Source of the DNA: Bog-473 sp963809825 | GTDB taxonomy: Bacteria; Actinomycetota; Acidimicrobiia; Acidimicrobiales; RAAP-2 | Length of the DNA stretch: 64,000 nt | Assembly: GCA_963809825.1 (NCBI GenBank) | Contig: CAWELJ010000005.1 | Span: 62,001-126,000, forward strand | Direction: 5' to 3' | Part shown: positions 34,150 through 43,464 of the stretch, in pieces | Numbering within the stretch: the first letter of the stretch is position 1 | How the letters are laid out: each line of letters opens with the position of its first letter | Notes under the pieces: generated by a model | Databases searched by the model: none | Seen by the model: the letters and a program-made list of their open reading frames with translations, nothing else | What the model was told of the DNA's origin: nothing | Program-made: the position numbers and the translations under genes

Positions 34150-35357
34150 GCCCGAAGGTGGCCTTCGTGACGCCGCGCTACGGCACCGAGGTGATGGGCG
34201 GTGCGGAGACCGCGGCGCGCCAGCTGGCCGAGCACCTGCGCTCCCACACGACATGGGAGTCCGAGGTCCACACCACGTGCGCGCTCGATCCCCACACCTG
34301 GGCCGACGAGCTGGACCCCGGCACCAGCGAGGTCAACGGGGTGCCGGTGCACCGGCACCCGGGCACACACGGGCGGCGGCCTGACTTCTACGGCCTCGAC
34401 GGGCTGATGCGCCTGGCGCCCCGGATGGCGACGCGGGAACAGGGGACGCGGTGGGTGGACTACAACGGACCCGTCTCCCTGGAGCTGATCGACGCCGTCT
34501 GCACCTCCGACGCCGACGTCGTGGCCTTCTATCCGTACCTGTACCACCCGACCGTGGCGGCGATCGGGAAGGTCCGTGCGCCGGCAGTGCTGCACCCGGC
34601 GGCTCACGACGAGCCGGCGCTGTACCTGCCCGTCTTCCGGGGCACCTTCGGGGACGCAGACGCCTACTGCTTCCACACGCACGCCGAGCGCAAGCTCGTC
34701 GAGCGCATGTACCCCGTCGCCGAGAAGCCGCAGATCGTGCTCGGCCTCGGGGTGGGGGAGTCCCAGGGCACCGGCCGTCCCGGCGGGGTACTGGCGGGCC
34801 TCGGTGACCGGCCCTACATCGTGAGCGTGGGCCGCGTCGACGAGCACAAGGGCTCCAAGATGCTGGCCTCGTACTTCGCGACGTACAAGGAACGCCACCC
34901 CGGGCCGCTGGCCCTGGCACTCGTCGGCCCCATCTCGGTCGAGCTCGCACCTCATCCCGACATCGTGGTCACGGGACCCGTCGACGAACCGGACAAATGG
35001 GACATCGTGCGCGACGCGCTGGTGGCGGTCTCGCCCTCCGCGCTGGAGTCCTTCTCCCTGGTGGTCGTGGAGGCCTGGGTGGACCGCGTCCCGGTCCTCG
35101 TGAACGGTACGTGCGGGCCGACCCGGGAGCACGCCGAGCGCTCCGGCGGCGGCCTGTGGTTCTCGTCCTACCCCGAGTTCGAGGCCGTCCTGGACCGGAT
35201 GGTGTCTGATCCCGCGCTGCGCGCCGGGCTGGGGGAGCGGGGCCGGGCCTACGTCGACGGGCACTTCCAGTGGCCCGTGCTCATCGCCCGCTACGACCGC
35301 TTCCTCACGTCGGTGGCCGAGCGGGGACGGGGCACCCCGGGGCTTTTCGCGTTCTAA
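34146..35357 (+). CDS. Glycosyltransferase (GT-B, group 1-like)
   Basis: 403 residues. It starts with KVAFVTPRYGTEVMGGAETA, a usual GT4 N-terminus with the G-G-A-E donor/acceptor loop. RPYIVSVGRVDEHKGSKML opens the C-terminal domain, and VSPSALESFSLVVVEAWVD has the ESF...E catalytic region of the family. It lacks the DAxGxHTLxLRD signature of the other four GT4 genes. GTG overlaps the upstream stop by 4 nt. The stop overlaps the stop of the convergent VOC gene by 3 bp. Confidence 0.88.
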   Translation: MSPKVAFVTPRYGTEVMGGAETAARQLAEHLRSHTTWESEVHTTCALDPHTWADELDPGTSEVNGVPVHRHPGTHGRRPDFYGLDGLMRLAPRMATREQGTRWVDYNGPVSLELIDAVCTSDADVVAFYPYLYHPTVAAIGKVRAPAVLHPAAHDEPALYLPVFRGTFGDADAYCFHTHAERKLVERMYPVAEKPQIVLGLGVGESQGTGRPGGVLAGLGDRPYIVSVGRVDEHKGSKMLASYFATYKERHPGPLALALVGPISVELAPHPDIVVTGPVDEPDKWDIVRDALVAVSPSALESFSLVVVEAWVDRVPVLVNGTCGPTREHAERSGGGLWFSSYPEFEAVLDRMVSDPALRAGLGERGRAYVDGHFQWPVLIARYDRFLTSVAERGRGTPGLFAF

Positions 35358-35743
35358 ATGTGGATGGTGCCGTCGGGATGCAGCGTCCAGCCGGGGTTGT
35401 GTGCCACCTCCCACACGTAGCCGTCCGGGTCGGCGAACGCCCCGGTCGTGCCGCCCCAGTCGGCCACGGCGGCAGGCCTGACGATCGAACCACCGGCGCG
35501 CTCTGCTTCGCTCAGCACCGTGCTCACTTCGTCCACCGTGCGCACGTTGTGGGCCAACTCGATCCCGGGCGCTCCATGACCACCGAGCGCGGTCCACAGG
35601 CCGAACACCATGCCGCCGGCCTGGAAGAAACACACCTCGTCGTCGGGTTGCTGTGCACCCGACCAGCCGAGAGCCTCATAGAAGGCTCGAGCCCGGCCGA
35701 GATCCGAGACCCCGAGCGTGACCAAACTGATGCGCTGTTCCAT
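35354..35743 (-). CDS. VOC family protein
   Basis: 129 residues. RISLVTLGVSDLGRARAFYE is the typical VOC entrance; MVFGLWTAL and FADPDGYVWEVAHNP, with its Glu ligand, are the second half. These short proteins resemble glyoxalase/bleomycin-resistance-like enzymes; the function is unassigned. ATG 35743 is chosen over a much longer frame; CATGAT lies 6 nt upstream. Convergent overlap with the glycosyltransferase end. Confidence 0.82.
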   Translation of the reverse strand: MEQRISLVTLGVSDLGRARAFYEALGWSGAQQPDDEVCFFQAGGMVFGLWTALGGHGAPGIELAHNVRTVDEVSTVLSEAERAGGSIVRPAAVADWGGTTGAFADPDGYVWEVAHNPGWTLHPDGTIHI

Positions 35744-35905
35744 TGCTGAATCATGGCAAACCTCAGGCGCTCCCGGGCATGTCGTGACGTGCCGGAACGG
35801 TCGCGCCGGGGTTCGAGGCTCGCCGGTATCCTCGACCCGGCGCAGCCCTTGGCGGGCGGACGCTCCATCGGCGCTCGTCGCCACGACAGGCAGATCGGAC
35901 CCAGG

Positions 35906-36313
35906 ATGACGGAGCGCTTCGGCTACGCGATCGACAAGCGCTACCTCCCGGTGCTGCTGGCCTGTGCGCTGCGACCCTCCAGAGACGGCGTCACATGCAC
36001 AGACGAGGGCGCTCTCGTGGCGACCTTCGGCTTCTTCAAGATCACGACGCCATTGGCAAACGTCGCGGGTGCGCACATCACTCGGAACTACAGGTGGTGG
36101 ACGGCCGTCGGCATTCGCCTCTCCGGCGCCGACGATGGTCTCACGCTCGGAACCAACCACGACGGCGGCGTGTGCATCCATTTCACCGAGAAGGTCCCGT
36201 CAGTGCTTCGACGAAGCGGCCATTCAGCACTGACCGTCACGGTTGCCGATCTGGCGGGGCTGACGACGATGTTGGGCGGGGACACCGGGGAGCCGGGGAC
36301 CCCTCCCGCCTGA
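35906..36313 (+). CDS. Conserved actinobacterial protein of unknown function
   Basis: 135 residues. Recognisable segments are ERFGYAIDKRYLPVLLACAL, VATFGFFKITTPLANVAGAH, RWWTAVGIRLSGADDGLTLG and VCIHFTEKVPSVL. I have seen this pattern in small, widespread actinobacterial proteins without an assigned role; they look beta-rich and cytoplasmic. ATG 35906 is chosen since it fits the pattern; the longer frame to 35753 reads across the divergent intergenic DNA. Confidence 0.65.
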   Translation: MTERFGYAIDKRYLPVLLACALRPSRDGVTCTDEGALVATFGFFKITTPLANVAGAHITRNYRWWTAVGIRLSGADDGLTLGTNHDGGVCIHFTEKVPSVLRRSGHSALTVTVADLAGLTTMLGGDTGEPGTPPA

Positions 36314-36322
36314 GCGGACCAC

Positions 36323-36790
36323 TCAGCCCCCTGCCTCGGCGTCCTTCTTGATCGCAGCCAGGGTGGCCGGGATCCCGGTCCGGGCCAGTTCGAGCCGGTT
36401 TGCGACCTCAGCCTCGGCCTCGCCCCCGAAGCGCTCCTCGAACATGGCGAGTCCGCCGGGCAGGAACTCCCACGACTCGGTCAGTTGCGTTCCCCCGTCG
36501 ACCGGAGCGAAGGCGTACCCCCAGCGGGTCCAGGTGCCGTTGACCACGAAGGCGAACTCGCGTCCACGATCGGCCACGACGACTTCCGAGCGCGTCTCCC
36601 AGGTCCGGTCGGGGAGCACGTTGCGCCCGGTGAACCAGGACCCGACCTCGGGGCCGGCTCCCTCGTCCCACCAGCACTCCTTGCACACCGGGCTCCACGC
36701 CCCCATGCGAGGGATGTCGGACACCAGGTCGTAGAGCTCCTCTGGAGCGCGCGCGATCACGATCGAGTCCGAATGTGTGAGCGTGGTCAT
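36323..36790 (-). CDS. SRPBCC family protein
   Basis: 155 residues with the START-like helix-grip pattern: SDSIVIARAPEELYDLVSD, MGAWSPVCKECWWDEGAGP, the strand REFAFVVNGTWTRWGYAFAP and LTESWEFLPGG, then a C-terminal helix with ARTGIPATLAAIKKDAE. It probably binds a small hydrophobic ligand. ATG 36790 lies 6 nt after CAGACT, consistent with a leaderless message. Confidence 0.82.
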   Translation of the reverse strand: MTTLTHSDSIVIARAPEELYDLVSDIPRMGAWSPVCKECWWDEGAGPEVGSWFTGRNVLPDRTWETRSEVVVADRGREFAFVVNGTWTRWGYAFAPVDGGTQLTESWEFLPGGLAMFEERFGGEAEAEVANRLELARTGIPATLAAIKKDAEAGG

Positions 36791-36861
36791 CCCTCGAGTC
36801 TGCCAGCTCATCGTCTGCCAGGCGCGGGGAGGGAGGGTTCGGCCCACGTGGACCGGCTCGC

Positions 36862-37779
36862 CTAGCGGGCGCCCCGTCGGCGCGCGCCCTCCCCTGCCGG
36901 TGCGGCCGTCTCCTGCGTGCGAGCGTCGGTCACCCGACGTTCCGACGCCTTCAGCGCCCGCTCGGACTTCAGCAGCTCCGCCTGGGCGCGGCTCCGTTCG
37001 CTCCGCAAGGAGCGCAGGAGATCCTCGGCGTCCCCGATGGCCCGGGTGCACCGGTCGACCTCTTCCATGGCCCGCTGCCGTCGGCGATCGTGCGCCGCCA
37101 TCTCTCGTTCGGCCCCGGCCACGGCAGCTCGCGCCGGTCGTCGGTCGCGCGGCCCCGCGTCGACCGCTGCGGACCGACCGGACGACCGGCGGCGGGGTTG
37201 TGCCACCACCGGCTCGCCGCGCCTCGCCGCGTCCTTCTTCTTCTTCGACGACGTGGTCGCGACGCCGCTCCACTCCGCGCCCAGGCCCGAGTAGCGCATC
37301 GCCGCCGCAAGGTGCCCGGACGCCAGAGCGTCACGCGATCCGGCGTCGGCGATGGCCGCCTCGAGCGTCTCCTCGAGCTCCCTCATCGTTGCGTCACTGG
37401 CCTGCTTCCCGAGTTCGTGGGCGAGCTGGCGGGCCGAGTCGCTGAGCGACGTCACGACCTCCTGACGCCGTTGGGACAGCTGTCGCATCTCCTCGCCGGC
37501 GAGGTCGGCCTGCGCCCTCTGCATCGCGGTCCCCAGTTCGAGGAGCTGCGCGATCTGCGTCGGGCGCCGGCGGACGAGGAGGTTCGCCAACCAGGCGCTC
37601 GTGGTGGGGCGGCGGAGGTGCCGGATGGCCGCCGCGAGGTCCCGGTCCCCCGCTGACTGCGCCTCCGCGGCCCGGACGTTCCGCGTCGCAGCGAATTCCT
37701 CCGGCAGCAACCCGTACAGCTCGTTCGCCGCCGCGTCGAGGTCCACGGTCCCATCGTTGCCCTTCGCGACGTCGTGCAC
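36862..37779 (-). CDS. Conserved actinobacterial helical protein of unknown function
   Basis: 305 residues. N-terminal DLDAAANELYGLLPEEFAA and RHLRRPTTSAWLANLLVRR are characteristic of a family common in Actinobacteria with no assigned function. The middle is helical, with QRRQEVVTSLSDSARQLAHE. The last 120 residues are very basic and coiled-coil-like (KKKK, many Arg/Glu). This could be a nucleic-acid-associated or scaffolding protein, which is only a guess. GTG 37779 is the frame start; GTG 37749 is also possible. Confidence 0.65.
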   Translation of the reverse strand: MHDVAKGNDGTVDLDAAANELYGLLPEEFAATRNVRAAEAQSAGDRDLAAAIRHLRRPTTSAWLANLLVRRRPTQIAQLLELGTAMQRAQADLAGEEMRQLSQRRQEVVTSLSDSARQLAHELGKQASDATMRELEETLEAAIADAGSRDALASGHLAAAMRYSGLGAEWSGVATTSSKKKKDAARRGEPVVAQPRRRSSGRSAAVDAGPRDRRPARAAVAGAEREMAAHDRRRQRAMEEVDRCTRAIGDAEDLLRSLRSERSRAQAELLKSERALKASERRVTDARTQETAAPAGEGARRRGAR

Positions 37780-37818
37780 CAGCGGGCGCCCGGGAAGGCT
37801 CTGCTGCGCCCGTGCGTG

Positions 37819-38391
37819 CTAGTCCGCTACCCAGCGTCCCCTCAGGTCCTCGAGCCACGGCGGCAGCTCAATCGGGGGATCGGGCAGCGCCGCAGCGCCT
37901 CGCAGCTCGAGCAGGCGTTCGAAGGCCTCGGGATCGTCCCCCCACCCCCGCGGGTCGCCCATCATGACCTCGAAGAGCAGTGCCCCCTCGGGCCCGGCCT
38001 CGAAAGGGCCGAAGGCGGCTCCCTGGGGCAGCTCGATGTGGGTGCCGGCGGGGCACGGCCGGTCGCCGCAGCGGATCTCGCCCTCGAGCACGAAGACGAC
38101 GTGCGGGCTGAGGTGCCCGTGCCGCCGCTGAATCACGCCGGGATCCCACCGGGCGTAGAGCGACAGGTAGAGCGGGTCGGCCGAGAAGGCGAGCCACTTC
38201 TCCCACACCGAGGCGACCGTGCCGTCGGCCAGGCGCACGGAGCGGACCCGCTGCCAGGGGACGCCCTCATCGTCGACATGGCGGAAGACAGGTTCGAGCC
38301 CCGGCACCCTGGGTCCGTCTCCGTCCCCGACCGGCGCCGGCCGGTTCCGATCGGTGCCTCGGGCCGGCGTGGCCGGCGGCGCGCTGTCCAT
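37819..38391 (-). CDS. Cupin-like protein
   Basis: 190 residues. The cupin barrel shows as GVIQRRHGHLSPHVVFVLEG, whose histidines and the following Glu are metal-binding positions, and CPAGTHIELPQGAAFGPFEA for motif 2. A Pro-rich N-terminus and a Trp-rich tail flank it. It may be a ligand-binding or dioxygenase-like protein. The start ATG 38391 lies 6 nt after GACGAT. It is divergent from the GNAT gene. Confidence 0.75.
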   Translation of the reverse strand: MDSAPPATPARGTDRNRPAPVGDGDGPRVPGLEPVFRHVDDEGVPWQRVRSVRLADGTVASVWEKWLAFSADPLYLSLYARWDPGVIQRRHGHLSPHVVFVLEGEIRCGDRPCPAGTHIELPQGAAFGPFEAGPEGALLFEVMMGDPRGWGDDPEAFERLLELRGAAALPDPPIELPPWLEDLRGRWVAD

Positions 38392-38448
38392 GGGCCCATC
38401 GTCTCACCGATCGCCTGACTCGTCGGTGTCCCGGTGCACACTGAGGAC

Positions 38449-38988
38449 GTGGACGTCACCTTCGAACCGCTCCGGGCGGGCGACCTCCCGTTGCTGGCGG
38501 CGTGGTTGGCCCGACCTCACGTCCGGCGCTGGTGGAGGCATCCGTCGGACCTGGCCTCGGTCGGGGCGGAGTTCGGGCCGCTCCTCGACGGTTCCGATCC
38601 CACCGAGGGTTTCATCGTCCATTTCGGTGGCCGGCCCATCGGTTACCTGCAGAGGGAGCTGATCGAAGACGACGACGAGACGCAGCAGGCGGTCAGGACA
38701 GCCCTCGGCGACGCCGGCGGCGTCGGAATCGACTACTTCATCGGTGAGCCCGATCTCGTCGGCACGGGGATCGGACGCGCCATGATCGCCCGCTTCGCCG
38801 ACGGGTGCTTCGCCCGCTACCCCTCGGAGTCCCGCATCGTGGTGTGCATCGAGCAGAGCAACGTGGCCTCGTGGAAGGCCCTCGAAGCGGCGGGGTTCCG
38901 ACGCGCCTGGGCCGGTGATCTCGATTCGACCGATCCGAGCGACGAGGGACCGAGCGTCGTCTACGTGCTCGCCCGTGGCGCTCCCTGA
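38449..38988 (+). CDS. GNAT acetyltransferase of the AAC(6')-like type
   Basis: 179 residues. VTFEPLRAGDLPLLAAWLAR and PHVRRWWRH start the aminoglycoside N6'-acetyltransferase-like domain. GIDYFIGEPDLVGTGIGRAM is the acetyl-CoA loop, and EQSNVASWKALEAAGFRRA the C-terminal strand. It could acetylate aminoglycosides, siderophores or another amine; resistance is not established. I favour GTG 38449 because CACACT lies 6 nt upstream; GTG 38434 would add five residues. Confidence 0.82.
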   Translation: MDVTFEPLRAGDLPLLAAWLARPHVRRWWRHPSDLASVGAEFGPLLDGSDPTEGFIVHFGGRPIGYLQRELIEDDDETQQAVRTALGDAGGVGIDYFIGEPDLVGTGIGRAMIARFADGCFARYPSESRIVVCIEQSNVASWKALEAAGFRRAWAGDLDSTDPSDEGPSVVYVLARGAP

Positions 38989-39017
38989 CCGGGCTGGCCG
39001 GCCACCTCGATGGTGCG

Positions 39018-39926
39018 TTACTGCTCGCGCCGCCCGACCACGGTGTACATGCGCTGGTCGATGGCATCGCCCTGAATGTCGTGGGCCAGGTAGTGCCGCT
39101 GGGTGTGCATCGTCGTCTCCGTCCGGCCGAACCCGAGCCGCGAGAGCATCGAGACCACGGCCCCCGGGTAGATCGACCACCAATTGGTGACGTGGTGTTC
39201 CGCCGAGGGCGAGAAGCGCATGATGTTGGACTCCGGCGGCTGCAGGTCGTCCTGCAGCGGCTCGGTGACGATCATCGTCCCCGTCGTGCGGCGGGCGGCC
39301 TGCGAGAGGGCGCCCCACGGTTCGCGCAGGTGCAGCAGGATCGCCCCGACCAGCGTGATGTCGAAGGTGCCCAGGTCGGCCGGCATGTCGTAGATGTTCC
39401 CCTGGACGAACTTGGCCGAGGAGCCGAGCGTGCGGTGCAGGTGCCACCAGGCGTCGTGGTTGCGATCGATGGTGTCCTGCATGACGCGCTGGCGCCCCTC
39501 CGGGTCGTCGACGCCCTTGACCGGCATCGTGTCGATGGGCACGTCGAACCCCGCCTCGAAGGAGACCACCTCGGCCCCCATGCGCTCCATGTAGAAGGTC
39601 AGGTAGCCGGTCGCCGGGCCGAGCTCGAGAACGCGCGTGCCCGCGACGTCTACGCCGCCGAGGTACGCCGCCTCGTGGCCCCGGAGGTCCCAGGCTCCGG
39701 GGAGCACGCGCCCGTCGGGCAGCTCGAAGGCGTGGTACCAGACGAAGTCGTCGAGATCGGCGTCCTCACGACGCTTCGACTGCGACGCCTGGAACTCCGG
39801 GTCGAGCTGGCCGAGATAGTCCCGGGGCGGGTAGGACGGCAGCAGCGGCCCCCGCGGCGCCGGGCCACCGGACACTGCCGCGGGGGTGTCCGGGCCGGGG
39901 TCCCCGGTGTCACGTCGTCGGAACAT
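39018..39926 (-). CDS. Class I SAM-dependent methyltransferase
   Basis: 302 residues. A Pro-rich N-terminus is followed by DFVWYHAFELPDGRVLPGAW and motif I in TRVLELGPATGYLTFYMERM. GTFDITLVGAILLHLREPWG contains the motif around the active site, and TGTMIVTEPLQDDLQPPESN follows. Similar proteins occur beside sugar-export loci and are annotated as tRNA mo5U34-like or sugar methyltransferases; the target is unknown. ATG 39926 lies 7 nt after a TAAGGT -10. A longer frame into the upstream gene is only a chance fusion. Confidence 0.82.
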   Translation of the reverse strand: MFRRRDTGDPGPDTPAAVSGGPAPRGPLLPSYPPRDYLGQLDPEFQASQSKRREDADLDDFVWYHAFELPDGRVLPGAWDLRGHEAAYLGGVDVAGTRVLELGPATGYLTFYMERMGAEVVSFEAGFDVPIDTMPVKGVDDPEGRQRVMQDTIDRNHDAWWHLHRTLGSSAKFVQGNIYDMPADLGTFDITLVGAILLHLREPWGALSQAARRTTGTMIVTEPLQDDLQPPESNIMRFSPSAEHHVTNWWSIYPGAVVSMLSRLGFGRTETTMHTQRHYLAHDIQGDAIDQRMYTVVGRREQ

Positions 39927-39933
39927 GGGGCGC

Positions 39934-39939
39934 ACCTTA
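39934..39939 (-). promoter_or_regulatory. -10 element of the methyltransferase gene
   Basis: TAAGGT (minus strand) lies 7 nt before the ATG at 39926. Confidence 0.45.
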
Positions 39940-39988
39940 GGCCAGCGGTGTGGGCTCTCCGGGACCTCGGGACCGCGCCGGAACGAGG

Positions 39989-42353
39989 TCAGAAGCCGTC
40001 CATGCCCACCATGGGCCGGTTGAGATGCTGCCCACCCATGGAGCCGCGGAACGGCGCGTCGCCGTAGGAGAAGATGCCGCCGTCCGACGCGACGAACCAG
40101 TAACCCTGGCCGTCGCCGGTGGACTGCATGGCCACCACCGGCTGGTTGAGGTGGATGCTCCCGGTCGATCCGAAGAAGGGCGCCCCGAAGGAGAAGATGC
40201 CGCCGTCGGACCCGACGAGCCAGTAGCCGCCGGTCACGGGGTCCGGCGTGATCCCCACGATGAAGCCGTTCAGATGGAGGGAGCGCGTGTCCCCGGCGAA
40301 GACGGCGTCGCCGTACGGGAAGACCTGACCCGTCGTGCTCACCTCCCAGTACCCGAGGCCGTCGGGTGTCGCCGCCATGCCCACGATGTCCCGACCCGGG
40401 ATGGAGGCCGCCGACCCGTAGAACCCGGCGTCGCCGTAGGTGAAGATGCCCCCGTCGGACGCCACCAGCCAGTAGCCCTTGCCGTCGGGCGTCGCCGCCA
40501 TGCCCACAACGGGGGCGTTCAGCCGCAGGGAACCCGTCGAGCCGTAGAACCCGGCGTCGCCGTAGTTGAAGATGCCGCCGTCGGACGCCACGAGCCAGTA
40601 CCCCCCCTGACCCGGCACGGCGGCCATGCCGACGACCGGCTGGTTCAGGGTGAGACTGCCCGTGCTGCCGCAGAAGTCCTGGCCGAACGCGAAGATCCCC
40701 CCGTCGGAGGCCACCGTCAGGTACCCGCTCAACGCGCCGGCCGGCCGGTGGCAGGTCCCGAGCGGGTTGCTGCCGCCCACGAACCCGCTCAGAGCGGCGT
40801 CGTGGTGGAACTGGGGCCACCCGCCCGCTTCGACGGCGTGGAGCGAGCTGGAGCCGGCCACCTCGAAGTGCTGCACGACGCCCTGCACCGCGCCACTGGG
40901 CGGGAGGGCGAAGTACCCGGCGACGGTGATCCCGATGGATCCGTTCGCGTCGGGGGTGACGAGCGGGGCGTTCTGGAAGCCGATGATCGCCCCCGAGGGC
41001 TTGACCCCCCCGTTGCCCGAGCCATCGTCCACATTGGCGACTTCTTGGCCCGACTGACCATCGAGGATGAACAGTCCGCGATCGGTCGCCACGATGACGT
41101 CCTGGTAGCCGTTGCCGGTCAGGTCGGCCGACGTGACCGACCCGATGACGGCGCCCGCAACGTGGGTGCTCCAGATCTGTGCGCCGGTCGCGGCGCTCAA
41201 GGCGTAGACCGTCCCGCTGGTGGTGCCCGTCACGGTGCCCTCGACGACAGCGAGCTGGCCGTTGCCCTGGACGTCCGCCAGCGCCGGGCTCCCGCCGGTG
41301 AGTGCCGTCGAGCGTCGTCGCTCCAGACCTGGTTGCACTTCGGGTGTCGAACACCTTGACCGTGTTTTCGTCACTGGCGCCGGCGAAGTAGCTCCCGGTT
41401 CCTGTGGCGATTCCATAGGCCCCCCCGGGCAGGATGGGGCCGACGGCGGGGGAAGAGTCGACCTCCTGGTTGGTGGAGGCACTACAGACCAACCCGCCGT
41501 GGTCGTTCCAGATGCGCACATGGCCGCCGTCGGCGTAGTGGGTGCCGAAGGCGAACCCACTCGAGGAGGCGCCGCCCGAGACGAAATTGTCGGACCCGGT
41601 GCCGTAGAGGTCGCCCGCGGCGGCGGTCGAGAACACGCTGTCGGCCGAGAACTGGGGCCATCCGGTCGCGGGGGCACCGTTCCCGCTCAACAGTGCGTAG
41701 GTCATCTGCCCGAGCGAACCCCCTTCGACCAGCGATCCCCCGTCGCCCAGCGCGAGCGACGCTTGCACACCGCCGTCGGGCATCGTGTCGCTGGGCGGGT
41801 TGGTGACGACCTGGTTCCACACCTGGCTACCGCCGGGCGAGTACGCGTAGTAGCCACCGTCGATGGGTGAGGCTGCGTTGCCACCGCCGAAGAACAGGTC
41901 GCCGCCGTGGGCGTTGTCGACCGACGCTGTCGAGTCGATGGGCGGGCTCCCGGGGACCTCTGTGCCGTTGACGCCCAACGCCGGCATGGCGCCGCTCGTG
42001 CCGGGGTTCATGCACCCTCCGCCTGACCCGATGGTCTGGCCCTGTCCGCTGCCCCAGCCCGCGGCGACCGATCCGTCAGCCAAGTTCAAGCCGTAGAGGT
42101 CGCCTTGCCGGTCGCCGACCTCGACCGCGGCCGTTCCGCCGTCGTCGAATGCAACGGGCGAAGCCAGACCGATGCCGCAGGGCGCGTCGTTGAGTGTGGT
42201 CCCGAAGCCCGCGTTCCATGTCTCGGACAGTGTGAGCGGCGATGCGGCCGCTGCCCGCGTCGCGGTGATCGCGCCCGAAAGGATGCTGCAGGTCCCCGCC
42301 ACGGTGAGACTCGCGAGCACGAGTCGGGTTGTCAGCTTGCGCGCATGTGTCAC
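39989..42353 (-). pseudogene. Secreted VCBS-like/six-repeat protein with an internal frameshift
   Basis: The start is GTG 42353, with an AAAGGGAT site upstream. A signal peptide (TTRLVLASLTVAGTCSIL) leads to an FG-GAP/VCBS-like region with FDDGGTAAVEVGD and LADVQGNGQLAVVEGTV. Reading frame changes between about 41300 and 41345. A third frame in between encodes NQVWS, so two single-base losses would explain it. The C-terminal part carries six 42-residue repeats of the GYWLVASDGGIFxYGDAxF type. Total about 788 residues if repaired. Either a pseudogene or an assembly error; the rest is intact. Probably a surface or secreted protein. Confidence 0.75.
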
Positions 42354-42442
42354 GTTCCAGGATCCCTTTCTCAGCCTTCCGACGGTAGTCGCTCGCGGGC
42401 AGTCGTGAAGAGGTGCCTCCTGACCGCGGGGAGCATCGCCGG

Positions 42443-42448
42443 TAGCAT
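42443..42448 (+). promoter_or_regulatory. -10 element of the second glycosyltransferase operon
   Basis: TAGCAT lies 8 nt before the GTG at 42457. Confidence 0.45.
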
Positions 42449-42456
42449 CAATCGCC

Positions 42457-43464
42457 GTGCCCGCAGCTATTCCCCCGAACCACGATGCCAATCAGGCCGC
42501 AGATGAGGGTCGGTCCGCCCCGGGGGGCATTCCCACAGACGCGGACCAGGCTCGGGCCGCGGAGGCCCTCCGCCAGGCGTTCGCGCGGCTGGCGCCCCAG
42601 GGGAGCGACACGTGGAATTTCCTGGCGGCGTTCACGCATCTGGGTGATCGCTACGGCCCGTACCATCCCGGTGCGTCTGCACTGTCGGACGCACTCGAGA
42701 CCGAGCGGCAGGGCGGCGCCCGGCGCCCCCGACGGCTGGACCGGTTGCGCGGGGGCCGGGATCGCGCCGGGCGGGCGACCGGGGACGAGCAGACCGAGCT
42801 CGCCGAGGCGATGGGCCACGTCGTCGAGGCCTTCCGCTTCCTCTCGGCCCGCGTGGCCACGCTCGAGGCCAGGCTCGCCGCCCAGGACCGGCCGGTCGAC
42901 GGGGCGGCGTGGCTCGTCCCGGCGCGAGACCTCGGCCCGTGGCTGGGCCCCGTGGCCGCACACGTGCTGGCCCGTACGCCAGGGGGTGACATCGTGCACG
43001 CCGACTGCGGGGAGGGCTCGCTCCTTCATGCGCTGGCAGGGCGCGGCGCGACCGCGCAGGGGGTCGAGCCGCGCGGTGCGGTCGCGTTGCGGGCTCTCGA
43101 GGGCGGACGCTCGGTCACAATCTGCGAGATGGCGGACTATCTGGTGGGCCGCCAGGCCGACTCGCTCGGCGGCATCGTGCTGAACGGGGTGGTCGACCGC
43201 CTCCCGCTGCACGGGCTGCTGCCCCTCCTGGCCCAGTGCAACCGCACCCTGGCGCACGGTGCGCCGCTCGTGGTCGTCTCCGAGATGTCCGGCTCCGCCG
43301 ACACCCGGGAGCCGCCCGCCCGCGACCTGGTCGACGGCCGACCGTTGCACGCGGCGACGTGGGAGCTGCTCTTGGAGCGGTCCGGCTTCGCCGAGGTCGC
43401 GCCGCTCGATGGCGCGGCGGTGCAGGACCACCGGGTCGCCCTGACGGCCATCACGCCCTCGTGA
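42457..43464 (+). CDS. Methyltransferase-like protein, paralogue of the 32036 gene
   Basis: 335 residues. The N-terminal 130 residues are Ala/Arg-rich with a helical MGHVVEAFRFLSARVATLEA segment. The core is a degenerate methyltransferase fold: GDIVHADCGEGSLLHALAGR as motif I, GIVLNGVVDRLPLHGLLPL and TLAHGAPLVVVSEMSG. It matches the protein at 32036-33049 in order of parts and phrases such as HAxCGxG and VVL/IVLxGVVDxx. In both places a GTGA-coupled GT4 gene follows. It may modify the glycan end. GTG start lies 8 nt after TAGCAT. Confidence 0.72.
   Translation: MPAAIPPNHDANQAADEGRSAPGGIPTDADQARAAEALRQAFARLAPQGSDTWNFLAAFTHLGDRYGPYHPGASALSDALETERQGGARRPRRLDRLRGGRDRAGRATGDEQTELAEAMGHVVEAFRFLSARVATLEARLAAQDRPVDGAAWLVPARDLGPWLGPVAAHVLARTPGGDIVHADCGEGSLLHALAGRGATAQGVEPRGAVALRALEGGRSVTICEMADYLVGRQADSLGGIVLNGVVDRLPLHGLLPLLAQCNRTLAHGAPLVVVSEMSGSADTREPPARDLVDGRPLHAATWELLLERSGFAEVAPLDGAAVQDHRVALTAITPS

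Noticed and set aside
39018..42491. One 1157-codon minus-strand frame joining a repeat protein and a methyltransferase
   Set aside because: The middle part is an out-of-frame reading of the repeats; the methyltransferase has its own start and -10 at 39926-39939.
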